Positions 32,622 through 41,322 of a stretch of 64,000 bases of DNA are shown piece by piece. A program made the position numbers and the translations under genes. The DNA lies in contig JAUYNO010000011.1 of NCBI GenBank assembly GCA_030696045.1, positions 1-64,000 on the forward strand, written 5' to 3'. Below the pieces are notes generated by a model. The model did not search any database. It was not told where the DNA came from and worked only from the letters and a program-made list of their open reading frames with translations. This stretch comes from Stagnimonas sp. (lineage in GTDB: Bacteria > Pseudomonadota > Gammaproteobacteria > Nevskiales > Nevskiaceae). Numbering within the stretch: position 1 is the stretch's first letter; the number at the start of each line of letters is the position of its first letter.

Positions 32622-34160
32622 TCAGTCCACGCGAACCAGCACAATCCCGCCGGCCTGGTACTCGATCACCAGGGGCCGCGCGACTTCCTTCTGCAGGGAT
32701 TCCAGGCGATCCACCCGGGTGAAGGCGAGCTCGCCAGCCACCGGGGTGCGATGCGGGGTGGCGGCTTCGCGGTAGACGCTGAAGCTGGGCATGTGGATGG
32801 CGTGGGCGACCGTGGGCAGTGCCAGCTCTTTCGCTTTCAGGCCGGCGAGTTTCACCGGCCATTGCTGGCCGGTGGCGAGCAGGGGCAGGACACCACCCCA
32901 GGCGGCGATGGCGACGGCGATGCCGGCGCGCAGGGTGGCTTGCCAGGCGGGTAGCTGGGGACGCAGGGCCGTGAGCGCCAGCAACAGCAGACCGCCGCCG
33001 CAGGCGAGGTAGTAGCCGGGGCCGACCGAGGCGGTGATGAGATCGACCAGGCCGCGTTCGTACAGGCGATGCGCTGGAGGCGGGAACAACGGCAGCAGGC
33101 TGGGCAGGGCGAGCAGCAGAAACAGGAAGAGGGCGGCGGGCAGCAGCGCCAGCCAGCGCCGGGTGATGGCCTCGTGATGCAGGCCGAACAGTACGAACAA
33201 CGGCGTGCAACCGTAGAGCAGGTAGTGCGGCAGCTGGGTCGCGGAGGTCGAGAACAGGATGAACACGCCGCCGAACCAGATCAGCAGATAGCTCGTCAGC
33301 GGTTCGGTCTTCCAGCGCCTGGCGCTGGCCAGCGCCGGCACCAGCCAGGCGCTGAAGGGCAGCACGATCAGGGGCAGGAAGGCGGCGTAGTACCAGAGCT
33401 GGCCGCCGTGGCTTTCCATGGTGTCGGTGTAGCGGCTGACGTTGTGGTCGAGCAGGAAATGGCGGAAGAACTCTCCGCCGTCGCGCAGGCTCAGTGCCAC
33501 CGCCCAGGGCAGGAACACCGCCAGCGCCAGCAGCCAGCCGGGGATGAAGAAGGCGGCTTTCAGGCCGTCGCGCCAGCGGCCGTGCAAGAGCACGAAGGGG
33601 ACGGTGACCATCAGCGGCAGTGCCACCGCGACCGGGCCCTTGGTCAGCATGCCGAGGCCGATCCACAGATAGACGCGCAGCAGCAGGCCTTTGCTCGGAG
33701 TCGAGAACCAACGCCAGAGGTCGAGCAGCGACAGCGCCAGCAGCAGGTTCAGCAGTGCATCCGCCGTTGCCGCGTGGCCGATCAGGCCGGGGATCAGTGA
33801 CAACGCCAGGCTGCCGCCGGCGAACAGCGCCTTATCCCGCGAGCCGCTGATTTCGAGCGTGAAGCGATACACCGCCCAGGCCCAGAGACTGGCTGCCAGC
33901 ATCGACGGCAGCCGCAGCGCGAACTCGTTCCAGCCCAGCAGCGCGACACTGGCGGCCTGCAGCCAGTAGACCAGGATCGGCTTGTCGTAGCGCGGCTCGC
34001 CATCCAGATAGGTCATCAGGAAGTCGCCGCGCGCGAACATCTCGCGCGTGGCCTCGCTGAAGGCGCCTTCGTCGAGATCGAACAGCGGTACCGCCCAGCT
34101 GTTCAGCCAGTAGCCGCAGAACAGGGCCAGGCCGAACAGCAGCCAGTGCTGGCGCGGCAT
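32622..34160 (-). CDS. ArnT-like (GT83/PMT superfamily) membrane glycosyltransferase
   Basis: The 512-residue protein has about eleven to thirteen membrane segments. It starts with FDLDEGAFSEATREMFARGD near residues 27-46, matching the first periplasmic loop of the ArnT/PMT family, where the acidic pair binds metal and the lipid-phosphate sugar donor. RYDKPILVYWLQ and MLTKGPVAVALPL are also typical. Such enzymes transfer a sugar from undecaprenyl phosphate to lipid A or other acceptors on the outer face of the inner membrane. The gene lies seven bases after a GT2 gene that could make the donor, in an operon with a flippase-like gene. Whether the sugar is aminoarabinose cannot be told; no other arn genes are here. 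Confidence 0.88.
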   Translation of the reverse strand: MPRQHWLLFGLALFCGYWLNSWAVPLFDLDEGAFSEATREMFARGDFLMTYLDGEPRYDKPILVYWLQAASVALLGWNEFALRLPSMLAASLWAWAVYRFTLEISGSRDKALFAGGSLALSLIPGLIGHAATADALLNLLLALSLLDLWRWFSTPSKGLLLRVYLWIGLGMLTKGPVAVALPLMVTVPFVLLHGRWRDGLKAAFFIPGWLLALAVFLPWAVALSLRDGGEFFRHFLLDHNVSRYTDTMESHGGQLWYYAAFLPLIVLPFSAWLVPALASARRWKTEPLTSYLLIWFGGVFILFSTSATQLPHYLLYGCTPLFVLFGLHHEAITRRWLALLPAALFLFLLLALPSLLPLFPPPAHRLYERGLVDLITASVGPGYYLACGGGLLLLALTALRPQLPAWQATLRAGIAVAIAAWGGVLPLLATGQQWPVKLAGLKAKELALPTVAHAIHMPSFSVYREAATPHRTPVAGELAFTRVDRLESLQKEVARPLVIEYQAGGIVLVRVD

Positions 34161-34166
34161 GGTGGA

Positions 34167-35204
34167 CTAGGTGCTGACGGGGGCGGACGGAATGCTGGTC
34201 GCGATAGCCGGCACGGCCTCGGCGGGCTCGCGCCAGCTGGCCGGCTTGGGCTCGCCGGTCTCGCGCAGGAAGGCTACCCGGGGCTGGTTCTGGTAGAAGA
34301 TGCGCGCCAGCATTTCCGCCACCACGCCGGTGGTGATGAACTGCATCGAGAACACCAGCAGCAGGATCGACACCAGCAGCAAGGGGCGGCCGCCGATGTT
34401 CTCGCCGAGGACGAATTTCACCACCAGCAGCCAGCTCATCAGGGCGCCGCCGACCGTGCCCAGGGCGAGGCCGATGTTGCCGAAGAAGTGCCCTGGTCGC
34501 GCCTGGAAGCGCATGAAGAAGAACACCGTCAGCAGGTCGAGGATCACCCGGAAGGTGCGCGAGATGCCGTATTTGCTGGCGCCGAACTGGCGCGCGTAAT
34601 GGCGCACCGGCACCTCGGCGATGCGGTGCGGCGAGGTGACCATCGCCGCCCACACCGGAATGAAGCGGTGCATCTCGCCGTACAGGCGCACCTTCTGGAT
34701 CACCTCGGCGCGGTAGATCTTCAGCGAGCAGCCGTAGTCGGTGAGATTGACGCCGGTGACCTTGGCGATCAGGCGGTTGGCGATCTTGCTCGGCAGCTTG
34801 CGGCTGACCATGGCGTCCTGGCGGTTGGCGCGCTTGCCGGCCAGCAGGTCGAGATCCCGCTTGAGCAGCTCCTCGATCATCATCGGGATATCGCCCGGAT
34901 CGTTCTGCAGGTCGCCGTCGAGGGTGGCGATGATCTCGCCCCGGGCGGCGTCGATGCCGGCCTGCATGGCGGCGGTTTGGCCGTGGTTGCGGGCAAAACG
35001 TATGACCCGCACATGGGGGCCGTACTCGGCGGCGGCCTTCATCAGGCGCGGGCCGGTTTCGTCGATGGAGCCGTCGTCGACCACGATCAGCTCCCATTCG
35101 CCCGGATAGGCGGCGAGGCCGTCGTGCACGCCCTTCAGCATCGGCGCGACATTGTCCTGTTCCTTGTACATCGGGATCACGACGGACAGGCGCGGGGCAG
35201 TCAT
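34167..35204 (-). CDS. GT2 family polyprenyl-phosphate glycosyltransferase (ArnC/DPM1-like)
   Basis: The 345-residue protein has an N-terminal GT-A fold: LSVVIPMYKEQDNVAPML, IVVDDGSIDETG, and the DGDLQNDP acidic metal-binding motif. The C-terminal third has two membrane segments near residues 230-300, as in ArnC and DPM1 homologues, which join a nucleotide-sugar to undecaprenyl or dolichyl phosphate. It is between the flippase-like gene (33 bases upstream) and the ArnT-like gene (six bases downstream), a natural order for making, flipping and transferring a lipid-linked sugar. Confidence 0.9.
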   Translation of the reverse strand: MTAPRLSVVIPMYKEQDNVAPMLKGVHDGLAAYPGEWELIVVDDGSIDETGPRLMKAAAEYGPHVRVIRFARNHGQTAAMQAGIDAARGEIIATLDGDLQNDPGDIPMMIEELLKRDLDLLAGKRANRQDAMVSRKLPSKIANRLIAKVTGVNLTDYGCSLKIYRAEVIQKVRLYGEMHRFIPVWAAMVTSPHRIAEVPVRHYARQFGASKYGISRTFRVILDLLTVFFFMRFQARPGHFFGNIGLALGTVGGALMSWLLVVKFVLGENIGGRPLLLVSILLLVFSMQFITTGVVAEMLARIFYQNQPRVAFLRETGEPKPASWREPAEAVPAIATSIPSAPVST

Positions 35205-35236
35205 TGCGGTGCAGGCTCGTGGAAGAAATTCAGCGC

Positions 35237-36154
35237 CTATTGTCTCACAGGGTCGCGGCGTCCCAGCCAGGCGAGCGCGCCGGCGGCGAGCGCGATGCCC
35301 AGCACCAGCAGGTGCAGGTTGACCGCCGCCGCCAGCAGCGCGGCACTGGGCGCGGCCAGCGGCGACACCAGGGCGATCACCCCGGCCTCGTAGGTGCCGA
35401 AGCCGCCGGGCGTGTGGATCGGCAGCACGGTGGACAGGTCGCCGCCGATGGCACCGAGCAGAGCGCTGCCCAGCGGCAGGCCGGCCAGCAGGGCAAACAC
35501 GGTCGCCAGCGCCGCCAGCTTGAGACCCCAGGCGCTCCAGCTCAGCAGCAGGTCGAGCCCGACCTGCCCCTGCCGCGCCGGAACCCCGCCCAGGAGTCGC
35601 TTCAGCAGACGCACGCTGTCGCTGTCGCGATCACTCAGCCAGCGCAACATCACACGCCGCAGCAGCGGCGCCAGCAAGGGCAGGGCGGCAATCAGCAGGG
35701 CCAGCAGGCCCCAGCCCCGGGCGCCGGGCAGTGCCCACAGCGCCGGTCCCAGCACCGCCGCCGCCAGCGCCGCCAGGACATTGAGATCGAGCAGGCGCAG
35801 CCACAGCAGGGTGCCGGCGCCGCGCGCCAGATCGACCCCGAACCAGCTCTTCAGCAGCAGCGGGAAACTGGCCTCGCCGGTGCGCGCCGGCAGTAGCAGG
35901 TTGAGGGCGTTGTTGAGCAGGATCAGGCGCAGGCAGTCGAGCCAGTGCCCGCGCGGGATCGCCGGCTCGGCCAGGTAGATGCGCAGAGCGCGCAGGCCAT
36001 AGCTGGCCAGTTGCGCCAGCACCACCAGCAGCACCAGGGCCGCGGGCACCACCGACCAGGGCGCCAGCAGGCGCGCGAAGCCCCACCAGTGCTCGATGGC
36101 CCAGGCGAAGGCCAGCAGCACCGCCAGTTGCGCAAGCAGCAGGGATCGTTTCAA
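35237..36154 (-). CDS. Membrane protein of the lysylphosphatidylglycerol synthase TM region/UPF0104 family
   Basis: The 305-residue protein has seven or eight hydrophobic segments and the family motifs NALNLLLPARTGEASFPLLL near residue 81 and HTPGGFGTYEAGVIA near residue 247. Such domains (PF03706) occur in MprF and in stand-alone proteins thought to move lipids or lipid-linked sugars across the inner membrane. It is the first gene of the three-gene operon with GT2 and GT83 enzymes, supporting a flippase role for the lipid-linked sugar; this is inference from context. Confidence 0.85.
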   Translation of the reverse strand: MKRSLLLAQLAVLLAFAWAIEHWWGFARLLAPWSVVPAALVLLVVLAQLASYGLRALRIYLAEPAIPRGHWLDCLRLILLNNALNLLLPARTGEASFPLLLKSWFGVDLARGAGTLLWLRLLDLNVLAALAAAVLGPALWALPGARGWGLLALLIAALPLLAPLLRRVMLRWLSDRDSDSVRLLKRLLGGVPARQGQVGLDLLLSWSAWGLKLAALATVFALLAGLPLGSALLGAIGGDLSTVLPIHTPGGFGTYEAGVIALVSPLAAPSAALLAAAVNLHLLVLGIALAAGALAWLGRRDPVRQ

Positions 36155-36239
36155 GCGGGCGTCGGGCCGAGGGCAGGGTGGCGCATCTTAGGCTCCCGGC
36201 GCTATCGACTAAAGCGGTCCGAACCCGGAAACTGTGCGA

Positions 36240-37925
36240 ATGAGCTACCTCGCCCTCGCCCGCAAATACCGTCCCCGCCGTTTTGAAGACGTGATGGGCC
36301 AGGGCCACGTCGTCAAGGCGCTGAGCCACGCGCTGGACCACGACCGCCTGCACCCGGCGATCCTGCTCACCGGCACCCGGGGCGTCGGCAAGACCACGCT
36401 GGCGCGCATCATCGCCAAGGGCCTCAACTGCGAGACCGGCGTCACCGGCCAGCCCTGCGGCATCTGCGGCAGCTGCAAGGAGGTCGACCAGGGCCGCTTC
36501 GTCGATCTGCTGGAGATCGACGCTGCCTCCAACACCGGTGTCGACGACGTCCGCCAGGTGATCGAGAACGCCCAGTACGCGCCCGCCCGAGGCCGCTACA
36601 AGGTCTATCTGATCGACGAAGTCCACATGCTCAGCAAGTCGGCGTTCAATGCCCTGCTGAAGACGCTGGAAGAGCCGCCAAAGCACGTCAAGTTCATCCT
36701 CGCCACCACCGATCCGCAGAAGCTGCTGCCGACGGTGCTGTCGCGCTGCCTGCAGTTCAACCTCAAGCGGCTGCCGCAATCGCTGATCCGTGAGCAGATC
36801 GCCAAGGTATTGACCGAGGAGGGGCAGGGCTTCGAGGCCGGTGCGCTGATCGAACTGGCGCGCGCCGCCGATGGCTCGATGCGTGACGCCCTGTCGCTGA
36901 CCGACCAGGCCATCGCCTTCGCCGGCGGCGGCACGCTGCAGCGCGACCCGGTGGAGGTGATGCTCGGCACCACCGGACGCCGTAGTCTGTTCGAACTGCT
37001 GGCGGCTATCGCCACCGACAACCGCGAGGCACTGCTGACTGGCATCCGGCGGCTGGAAGAGCAGGCCCCCGATTACGCCGCCCTGCTCAATGAACTGGCG
37101 GCTCAGCTGCAGCGCATTGCCGTGCTGCAACTGCTGCCGAAGGCACAGACCGAGGACGACGACCCGGCCCTGATCGAACTCAAGGACCGGTTCTCGCCGG
37201 AGGACGTGCAACTGCATTACCAGATCGTGGTGCTGGGCCGTCGCGACCTGGCCTGGGCGCCGGAGCCGCGCCTGGGCTTCGAGATGAGCTTGCTGCGCAT
37301 GCTGGCGTTCAAGCCGGAGGCGCCGCTGCCGGATGGTTCTGGCCCGCGTCGTGAGACGGCGCCTGCCGCCGCCGCCGCATCGACTCGGCCGGCTGCGGCT
37401 TCGGCCGCTGCGCCACCCTCGCGGGCGCCGGTCGCCAGCGCGGCCGCTGCGCCGGTGCCTGTTCGCCCACGTGTCAGCGTGCCAGCCGTCGCAGAGCCCC
37501 TTGCCGATGCCGCACCAGCGCCTGCGCCGGAAGCGCTGCCGCTGGCCGAGGATGCCGCTTGGGGCGAGCGTGTCGCGGCGCTTTCTGTGGACGTGCTGAC
37601 CCGCCAGCTGGCGCTCAACTGCGCCTGGACCGACTTCGATGGCAGCGCACTGCGCCTGACACTCGATGCCAGGACCAAGCACCTGCTGACCGAGGAGCGC
37701 CGGCTGGTCTTGCAGAAGGCACTATCGGCCCAGTTCGGCCGCGATATCCTGCTGGCTGTTGATCTCGGTATTGGCACGCTCGACACCCCGGCGGCGCAGG
37801 TGCTCGCCCAGGGCGACGCCCGCAAGAAGGCCGCAGAACTCGCCATCGAGCAGGACCCGGCGGTGCGCGCCTTCCGCGAGCAGTTCGGCGCGGCCTTGCG
37901 GCCGGGCAGCATCCGCCCCATCTAG
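36240..37925 (+). CDS. dnaX: DNA polymerase III subunits gamma and tau
   Basis: DnaX is the clamp-loader motor. The 561-residue protein has Walker A GTRGVGKT (45-52), a zinc module with C64, C73, C76 and C79, Walker B LIDEVHML (124-131), and sensor region LKTLEEPPKHVKFILATTD. A Pro/Ala-rich linker follows, about residues 365-430, then a tau-like C-terminal domain. The start ATG at 36240 gives MSYLALARKYRP, matching E. coli; a GTG two codons earlier is also in frame. No A-rich slippery site for a short gamma form is seen. It heads the conserved dnaX-ybaB-recR group, with ybaB 50 bases downstream. Confidence 0.97.
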   Translation: MSYLALARKYRPRRFEDVMGQGHVVKALSHALDHDRLHPAILLTGTRGVGKTTLARIIAKGLNCETGVTGQPCGICGSCKEVDQGRFVDLLEIDAASNTGVDDVRQVIENAQYAPARGRYKVYLIDEVHMLSKSAFNALLKTLEEPPKHVKFILATTDPQKLLPTVLSRCLQFNLKRLPQSLIREQIAKVLTEEGQGFEAGALIELARAADGSMRDALSLTDQAIAFAGGGTLQRDPVEVMLGTTGRRSLFELLAAIATDNREALLTGIRRLEEQAPDYAALLNELAAQLQRIAVLQLLPKAQTEDDDPALIELKDRFSPEDVQLHYQIVVLGRRDLAWAPEPRLGFEMSLLRMLAFKPEAPLPDGSGPRRETAPAAAAASTRPAAASAAAPPSRAPVASAAAAPVPVRPRVSVPAVAEPLADAAPAPAPEALPLAEDAAWGERVAALSVDVLTRQLALNCAWTDFDGSALRLTLDARTKHLLTEERRLVLQKALSAQFGRDILLAVDLGIGTLDTPAAQVLAQGDARKKAAELAIEQDPAVRAFREQFGAALRPGSIRPI

Positions 37926-37975
37926 TTTTTTCTTCCGCTGGGCCTCGCGCCCGGCCCACTACTCAGGAGAACCCC

Positions 37976-38299
37976 ATGAAAGGCCCCATGGCCCAGATTC
38001 TGGCGCAGGCCCAGAAGATGCAGGAAAACGTCAAGCGTGCGCAGGACGAGATCGCGCGGCTGGAGATCACCGGCGAGTCCGGCGCCGGCCTGGTCAAGGT
38101 CACGCTGAGCGGCAAGCACCAGGCCAAGAAGGTCGAGATCAGCGCCGATGCGCTGACCGAGGACAAGGAATTCCTCGAAGACCTGATCGCCGCCGCCATC
38201 AACGACGCGGCGCAGAAGCTGGAGGCCGCCACCCAGGCGAAGATGTCCTCGGTCACGGCGGGCATGCCCATGCCCCCTGGCATGAACCTCGGTTTCTGA
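37976..38299 (+). CDS. ybaB: YbaB/EbfC family nucleoid-associated protein
   Basis: The 107-residue protein starts [21 protein letters not shown] and has the helix-strand-helix layout of YbaB/EbfC proteins, which bind DNA as dimers. [19 protein letters not shown] is the conserved central sheet. An AGGAG ribosome binding site precedes the ATG. It lies between dnaX and recR as in most Gammaproteobacteria. A Met/Pro-rich tail ([12 protein letters not shown]) is usual for the family. Confidence 0.95.
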   Translation: MKGPMAQILAQAQKMQENVKRAQDEIARLEITGESGAGLVKVTLSGKHQAKKVEISADALTEDKEFLEDLIAAAINDAAQKLEAATQAKMSSVTAGMPMPPGMNLGF

Positions 38300-38312
38300 T
38301 CCACGCTCGGGA

Positions 38313-38912
38313 ATGACCTCCTACTCGCCGCGCCTCGGCCGCCTGATCGAAGCCCTGCGCCGGCTGCCCGGCGTCGGACCGAAGTCGGCGCAACGCATGG
38401 CCCTGCACCTGCTGCAGCGGGATCGCGAGGGTGCGGAGTTCCTGGCCCGCTCGGTCGGCGAGGCGCTGACCGGCATAGCGCGCTGCCCGCGCACGCGCAT
38501 GTTCTGCGAGCCCGCGCACTGCGGGTTCTGCGGCGAGTCGCGGGCCAAGGCCGGTCAGCTCTGCGTGGTCGAGAACCCGGCGGACCTGATCGCCATCGAG
38601 ACCAGCACGCCCTACCGTGGTCGCTACTTCGTGCTGATGGGGCGGCTGTCACCGCTGGACGGCATCGGCCCGGAAGCGCTGGGTCTCGATCTGCTTTCGG
38701 AGCAGCTGGGTGATGGCACGGTGCGGGAGCTGATCATCGCCACCAACCCGACGGTGGAAGGCGAGGCGACCGCCCACTACATCGCCGAGCTGGCGCGCGC
38801 GCGCGGCGTGAAGGTGACGCGCATCGCCCACGGCGTGCCCATGGGTGGCGAGCTGGAATACGTCGATGGCGGCACGCTCAGCCACGCCTTCGCGGGCCGC
38901 CAGCTTCTCTAG
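38313..38912 (+). CDS. recR: Recombination mediator protein RecR with an altered zinc finger
   Basis: RecR works with RecO and RecF to load RecA on gapped DNA. The 199-residue protein has the N-terminal helix-hairpin-helix ([19 protein letters not shown]), a zinc finger, and the Toprim domain with [26 protein letters not shown] and [17 protein letters not shown]. The zinc finger usually has Cys at relative positions 1, 4, 13 and 16; here they are Cys58, Thr61, Cys70 and Cys73, with a new Cys65 at relative position 8. A zinc ligand thus seems moved by four residues. It is 13 bases after ybaB; its stop is six bases from the convergent response regulator gene. Confidence 0.96.
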   Translation: MTSYSPRLGRLIEALRRLPGVGPKSAQRMALHLLQRDREGAEFLARSVGEALTGIARCPRTRMFCEPAHCGFCGESRAKAGQLCVVENPADLIAIETSTPYRGRYFVLMGRLSPLDGIGPEALGLDLLSEQLGDGTVRELIIATNPTVEGEATAHYIAELARARGVKVTRIAHGVPMGGELEYVDGGTLSHAFAGRQLL

Positions 38913-38917
38913 CGTGT

Positions 38918-40120
38918 TCAAGGCGGCGCTGGGGGCACCGGCAGAATCATCCGCACCGGTTCCTTGCAGGCGCCCGGCCGCAGCCGGGAGATACGTTCGA
39001 TCAGTCCGGCGGTCACCTCGTAGCCGCGCGGCACCAGCAGCACGCCGCTGGACAGCTTGAGGTCCTCGGCGAACAGCATGCCGATGCGCAGGCCGCCGAG
39101 CGGCAGCTCGCGCAGCTCCCGGCTCGGGTCATCGCCGCCGCGGATCGCCTGCAGCGCGTCCAGCAGCTCCGGGTGGTAGCGGGCGACCCGCAGCCGCAGG
39201 ATGTCGATCGCCGCCGCCGCCGTCTGGCCCTGGGCTTCGAGGATGTCGAAATCCACCGCCGCGCGCAGCAGCCGCGCACCGGTATCGGCCAGCGCCTCCT
39301 GTTCCGGCGTCAGCGCGGACAGCCGTCGCGCGTCGAAGTAACGGGCCAGCATTTCCCGCACCAGTTCGATGCGCGGAATGTTGCCGAGCAACTGCAGGGT
39401 GAGCTCGGTGGCACGCGCCGCCAGCTTTTCTTCCTCGGCATCGAGGGGCTGCGCGTAGTAGAGCTTTTCGACGGTCTCGGCGGGCAGGGTGATGGCGCCG
39501 AGCTGCGACAGCATGCCGGCCACCTCCACCTGCCAACGCTCGCGCAGACCGAGCCTGGCGGCCAGTTCTCCGATCAGTTGCTTGGTGCGGCTGGCACGGC
39601 CGAAGGCCAGGGGATTGGTCAGGGTCAGCAGGTCGGTCAGCAGCTTGATGCTGCCGTGCAGGGTCTGCTCCAGCAGCACCCGTTCGGCGGTCAGCAGGCG
39701 GTGCTGTTCGAGCGCCGCCGTGATCGCCGTCAGCAGGGTCGGTGGCGGGCAGGGCTTGCGGAGGAACCGGAAGATCCCCCCCTCGTTGATCGCCGCCGCG
39801 GCGGACTCGATGTCGGCCTGGCCGGTGAGCAGCATGCGGGTCGCGTCCGGAGCCAGCGCGCGCGCCTGACGCAGGAAGGCGGCACCGTCCATGACCGGCA
39901 TGCGCATGTCCGAGATCACCACCGCGATGTCGGGCTCGCGCCGCAATACCTCCAGGCCGGCGGCGCCGCTACCCGCTGTCAGCAGTTCGTAGCCGCGCCG
40001 CAGATGCAGGGCAAGACCTTCGAGCAAGCGGGGTTCGTCGTCGACGCAGAGGATGCGCGGGCGCTCCGCAGGGTTGCGGCTGTCGGGCGTGGCCTGGCTG
40101 CGAGGGTCCGCTGTGTTCAT
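38918..40120 (-). CDS. Response regulator with a degenerate HD-type output domain
   Basis: The 400-residue protein has a receiver domain (residues 22-140; acidic pocket VDDEP, phosphoacceptor Asp71 in ISDMRMP, Lys in FLRKPCPPP) of the RpfG-like type. The rest looks like an HD-GYP-type helical domain without its metal ligands: where HD proteins read LLHDIGK it has MLSQLGAITLP, and no HHE or GYP motif is found. The very C-terminus (GGLRIGMLFAEDLKLSSGVLLVPRG) is a beta-rich module. It is the last gene of the signalling operon; its start overlaps the stop of the HDOD regulator by four bases. A binding rather than enzymatic role is likely. Confidence 0.85.
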   Translation of the reverse strand: MNTADPRSQATPDSRNPAERPRILCVDDEPRLLEGLALHLRRGYELLTAGSGAAGLEVLRREPDIAVVISDMRMPVMDGAAFLRQARALAPDATRMLLTGQADIESAAAAINEGGIFRFLRKPCPPPTLLTAITAALEQHRLLTAERVLLEQTLHGSIKLLTDLLTLTNPLAFGRASRTKQLIGELAARLGLRERWQVEVAGMLSQLGAITLPAETVEKLYYAQPLDAEEEKLAARATELTLQLLGNIPRIELVREMLARYFDARRLSALTPEQEALADTGARLLRAAVDFDILEAQGQTAAAAIDILRLRVARYHPELLDALQAIRGGDDPSRELRELPLGGLRIGMLFAEDLKLSSGVLLVPRGYEVTAGLIERISRLRPGACKEPVRMILPVPPAPP

Positions 40121-41322
40121 GGCATCTGCTCCCTGGCGATTTCTTCTTCGGCCTCATCCATGGCGATGCGGCGCCATTGCTCCAGCAGGCTCGCCGGCAC
40201 GGCGCGCGCGAGAAACGCGGTGTCGAGCTGGTGCTCGGCTCCGGCTTCGCCAGCGCAGCTGCCCAGCAGGGCGTCGGCGGTGTGCAGGGCGGCCAGCAGC
40301 CGGCAATCCGCGTTGGCGGCCAGCGCGCTCGGTCGATGGTGGTGGGTCACGGCCTCGACCATCGACAGCGGCAGTCCCCAGATGCCCAGCAGGTAGGCGC
40401 CGACTTCGGCATGGCCGACATCGGCGTTCAATGGTTCCCGCAGTGTCGCCGTCGCGCCGCTGGCGATGGGCGCCGTGCCGGACCGTCCGTGCGGCCCGGC
40501 CAGGGCGGCGGCCAGCACGACTTCGCCAACGTCGTGGATCAGGCCGAGGGCATAGGCCTCCTCGGCCAGCTTCTCGCCCGCGAAGAAGCGCCGCATCAGC
40601 CTGGCCATCCGTAGCGAATGCCGCTGCCAGGGCTCCAAGTCCATGCCGCCGCTGGCCGTGGGCGGGGTGGCGAATACCTGGGTGTCGGTGACCAGGGTGC
40701 GCAGCAGTTCCAGCCCCAGATAGGTCACCGCCTGGCGGATCGAGCACTGGGTGCCACCCGAGCCGAAGTATCCGGAATTGACCAGCTGCAGCAGCTTGAC
40801 GCTCAGCGCCGGGTCGCGCTCGACGATGGCGCCGACCTCGGCAAGGCCGGTGCCGGGGCGGGCCAGCGTCGCCTCCAGGGCGGCGCGATGGCGCGGCAGG
40901 CAGGGCAGGCTGTCGAGCGCGCCGATGGCGCGTCTGAGCGGGTCGTGGTTCAGCAGCGCGCCGAGCCGGCAGCTGCGGTCGATGACCGCGCTCAACTGCT
41001 CGGGGTCGCAGGGCTTGCACAGGAACTGGTGCGCCACCGGCAGGGTACGCAGGATCGCCTCCTGTTCGGCCTGGCCGGACAGCACGATGCGGGCGGTGGC
41101 CGGCCAGCCGGCCTTGACCCGACGCAGCAGCTCCGCGCCGTCCATCAGCGGCATCCGCATGTCGGTCACCACCAGATCGCAGGGCGCCTTTTCCAACTCC
41201 CGCAGGGCCTCCGTGCCGCTGGCGACGAACACCATCTCCCAGCGATGGCGCTGGCGGCGCAGCGAGTTGCGCAGGCCGTCGAGAATGCCGGGCTCGTCGT
41301 CCACGAACAGGATGCGGTTCAT
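40117..41322 (-). CDS. Response regulator with an HDOD output domain
   Basis: The 401-residue protein has a receiver domain with VDDEP, phosphoacceptor Asp54 ([11 protein letters not shown]) and a FLCKPC lysine, then a HDOD domain from about residue 135: [75 protein letters not shown] domains are non-enzymatic relatives of HD domains found in two-component and c-di-GMP pathways. Its ATG overlaps the stop of the DAHL-PAS kinase by four bases and its stop overlaps the next regulator in the same way, so the proteins should be made in similar amounts. Confidence 0.93.
   Translation of the reverse strand: MNRILFVDDEPGILDGLRNSLRRQRHRWEMVFVASGTEALRELEKAPCDLVVTDMRMPLMDGAELLRRVKAGWPATARIVLSGQAEQEAILRTLPVAHQFLCKPCDPEQLSAVIDRSCRLGALLNHDPLRRAIGALDSLPCLPRHRAALEATLARPGTGLAEVGAIVERDPALSVKLLQLVNSGYFGSGGTQCSIRQAVTYLGLELLRTLVTDTQVFATPPTASGGMDLEPWQRHSLRMARLMRRFFAGEKLAEEAYALGLIHDVGEVVLAAALAGPHGRSGTAPIASGATATLREPLNADVGHAEVGAYLLGIWGLPLSMVEAVTHHHRPSALAANADCRLLAALHTADALLGSCAGEAGAEHQLDTAFLARAVPASLLEQWRRIAMDEAEEEIAREQMP

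Noticed and set aside
36240-37925. Programmed frameshift in dnaX giving a gamma subunit
   Set aside because: No A AAA AAG or similar heptamer with a following stop was seen in the region where the shift would be expected.
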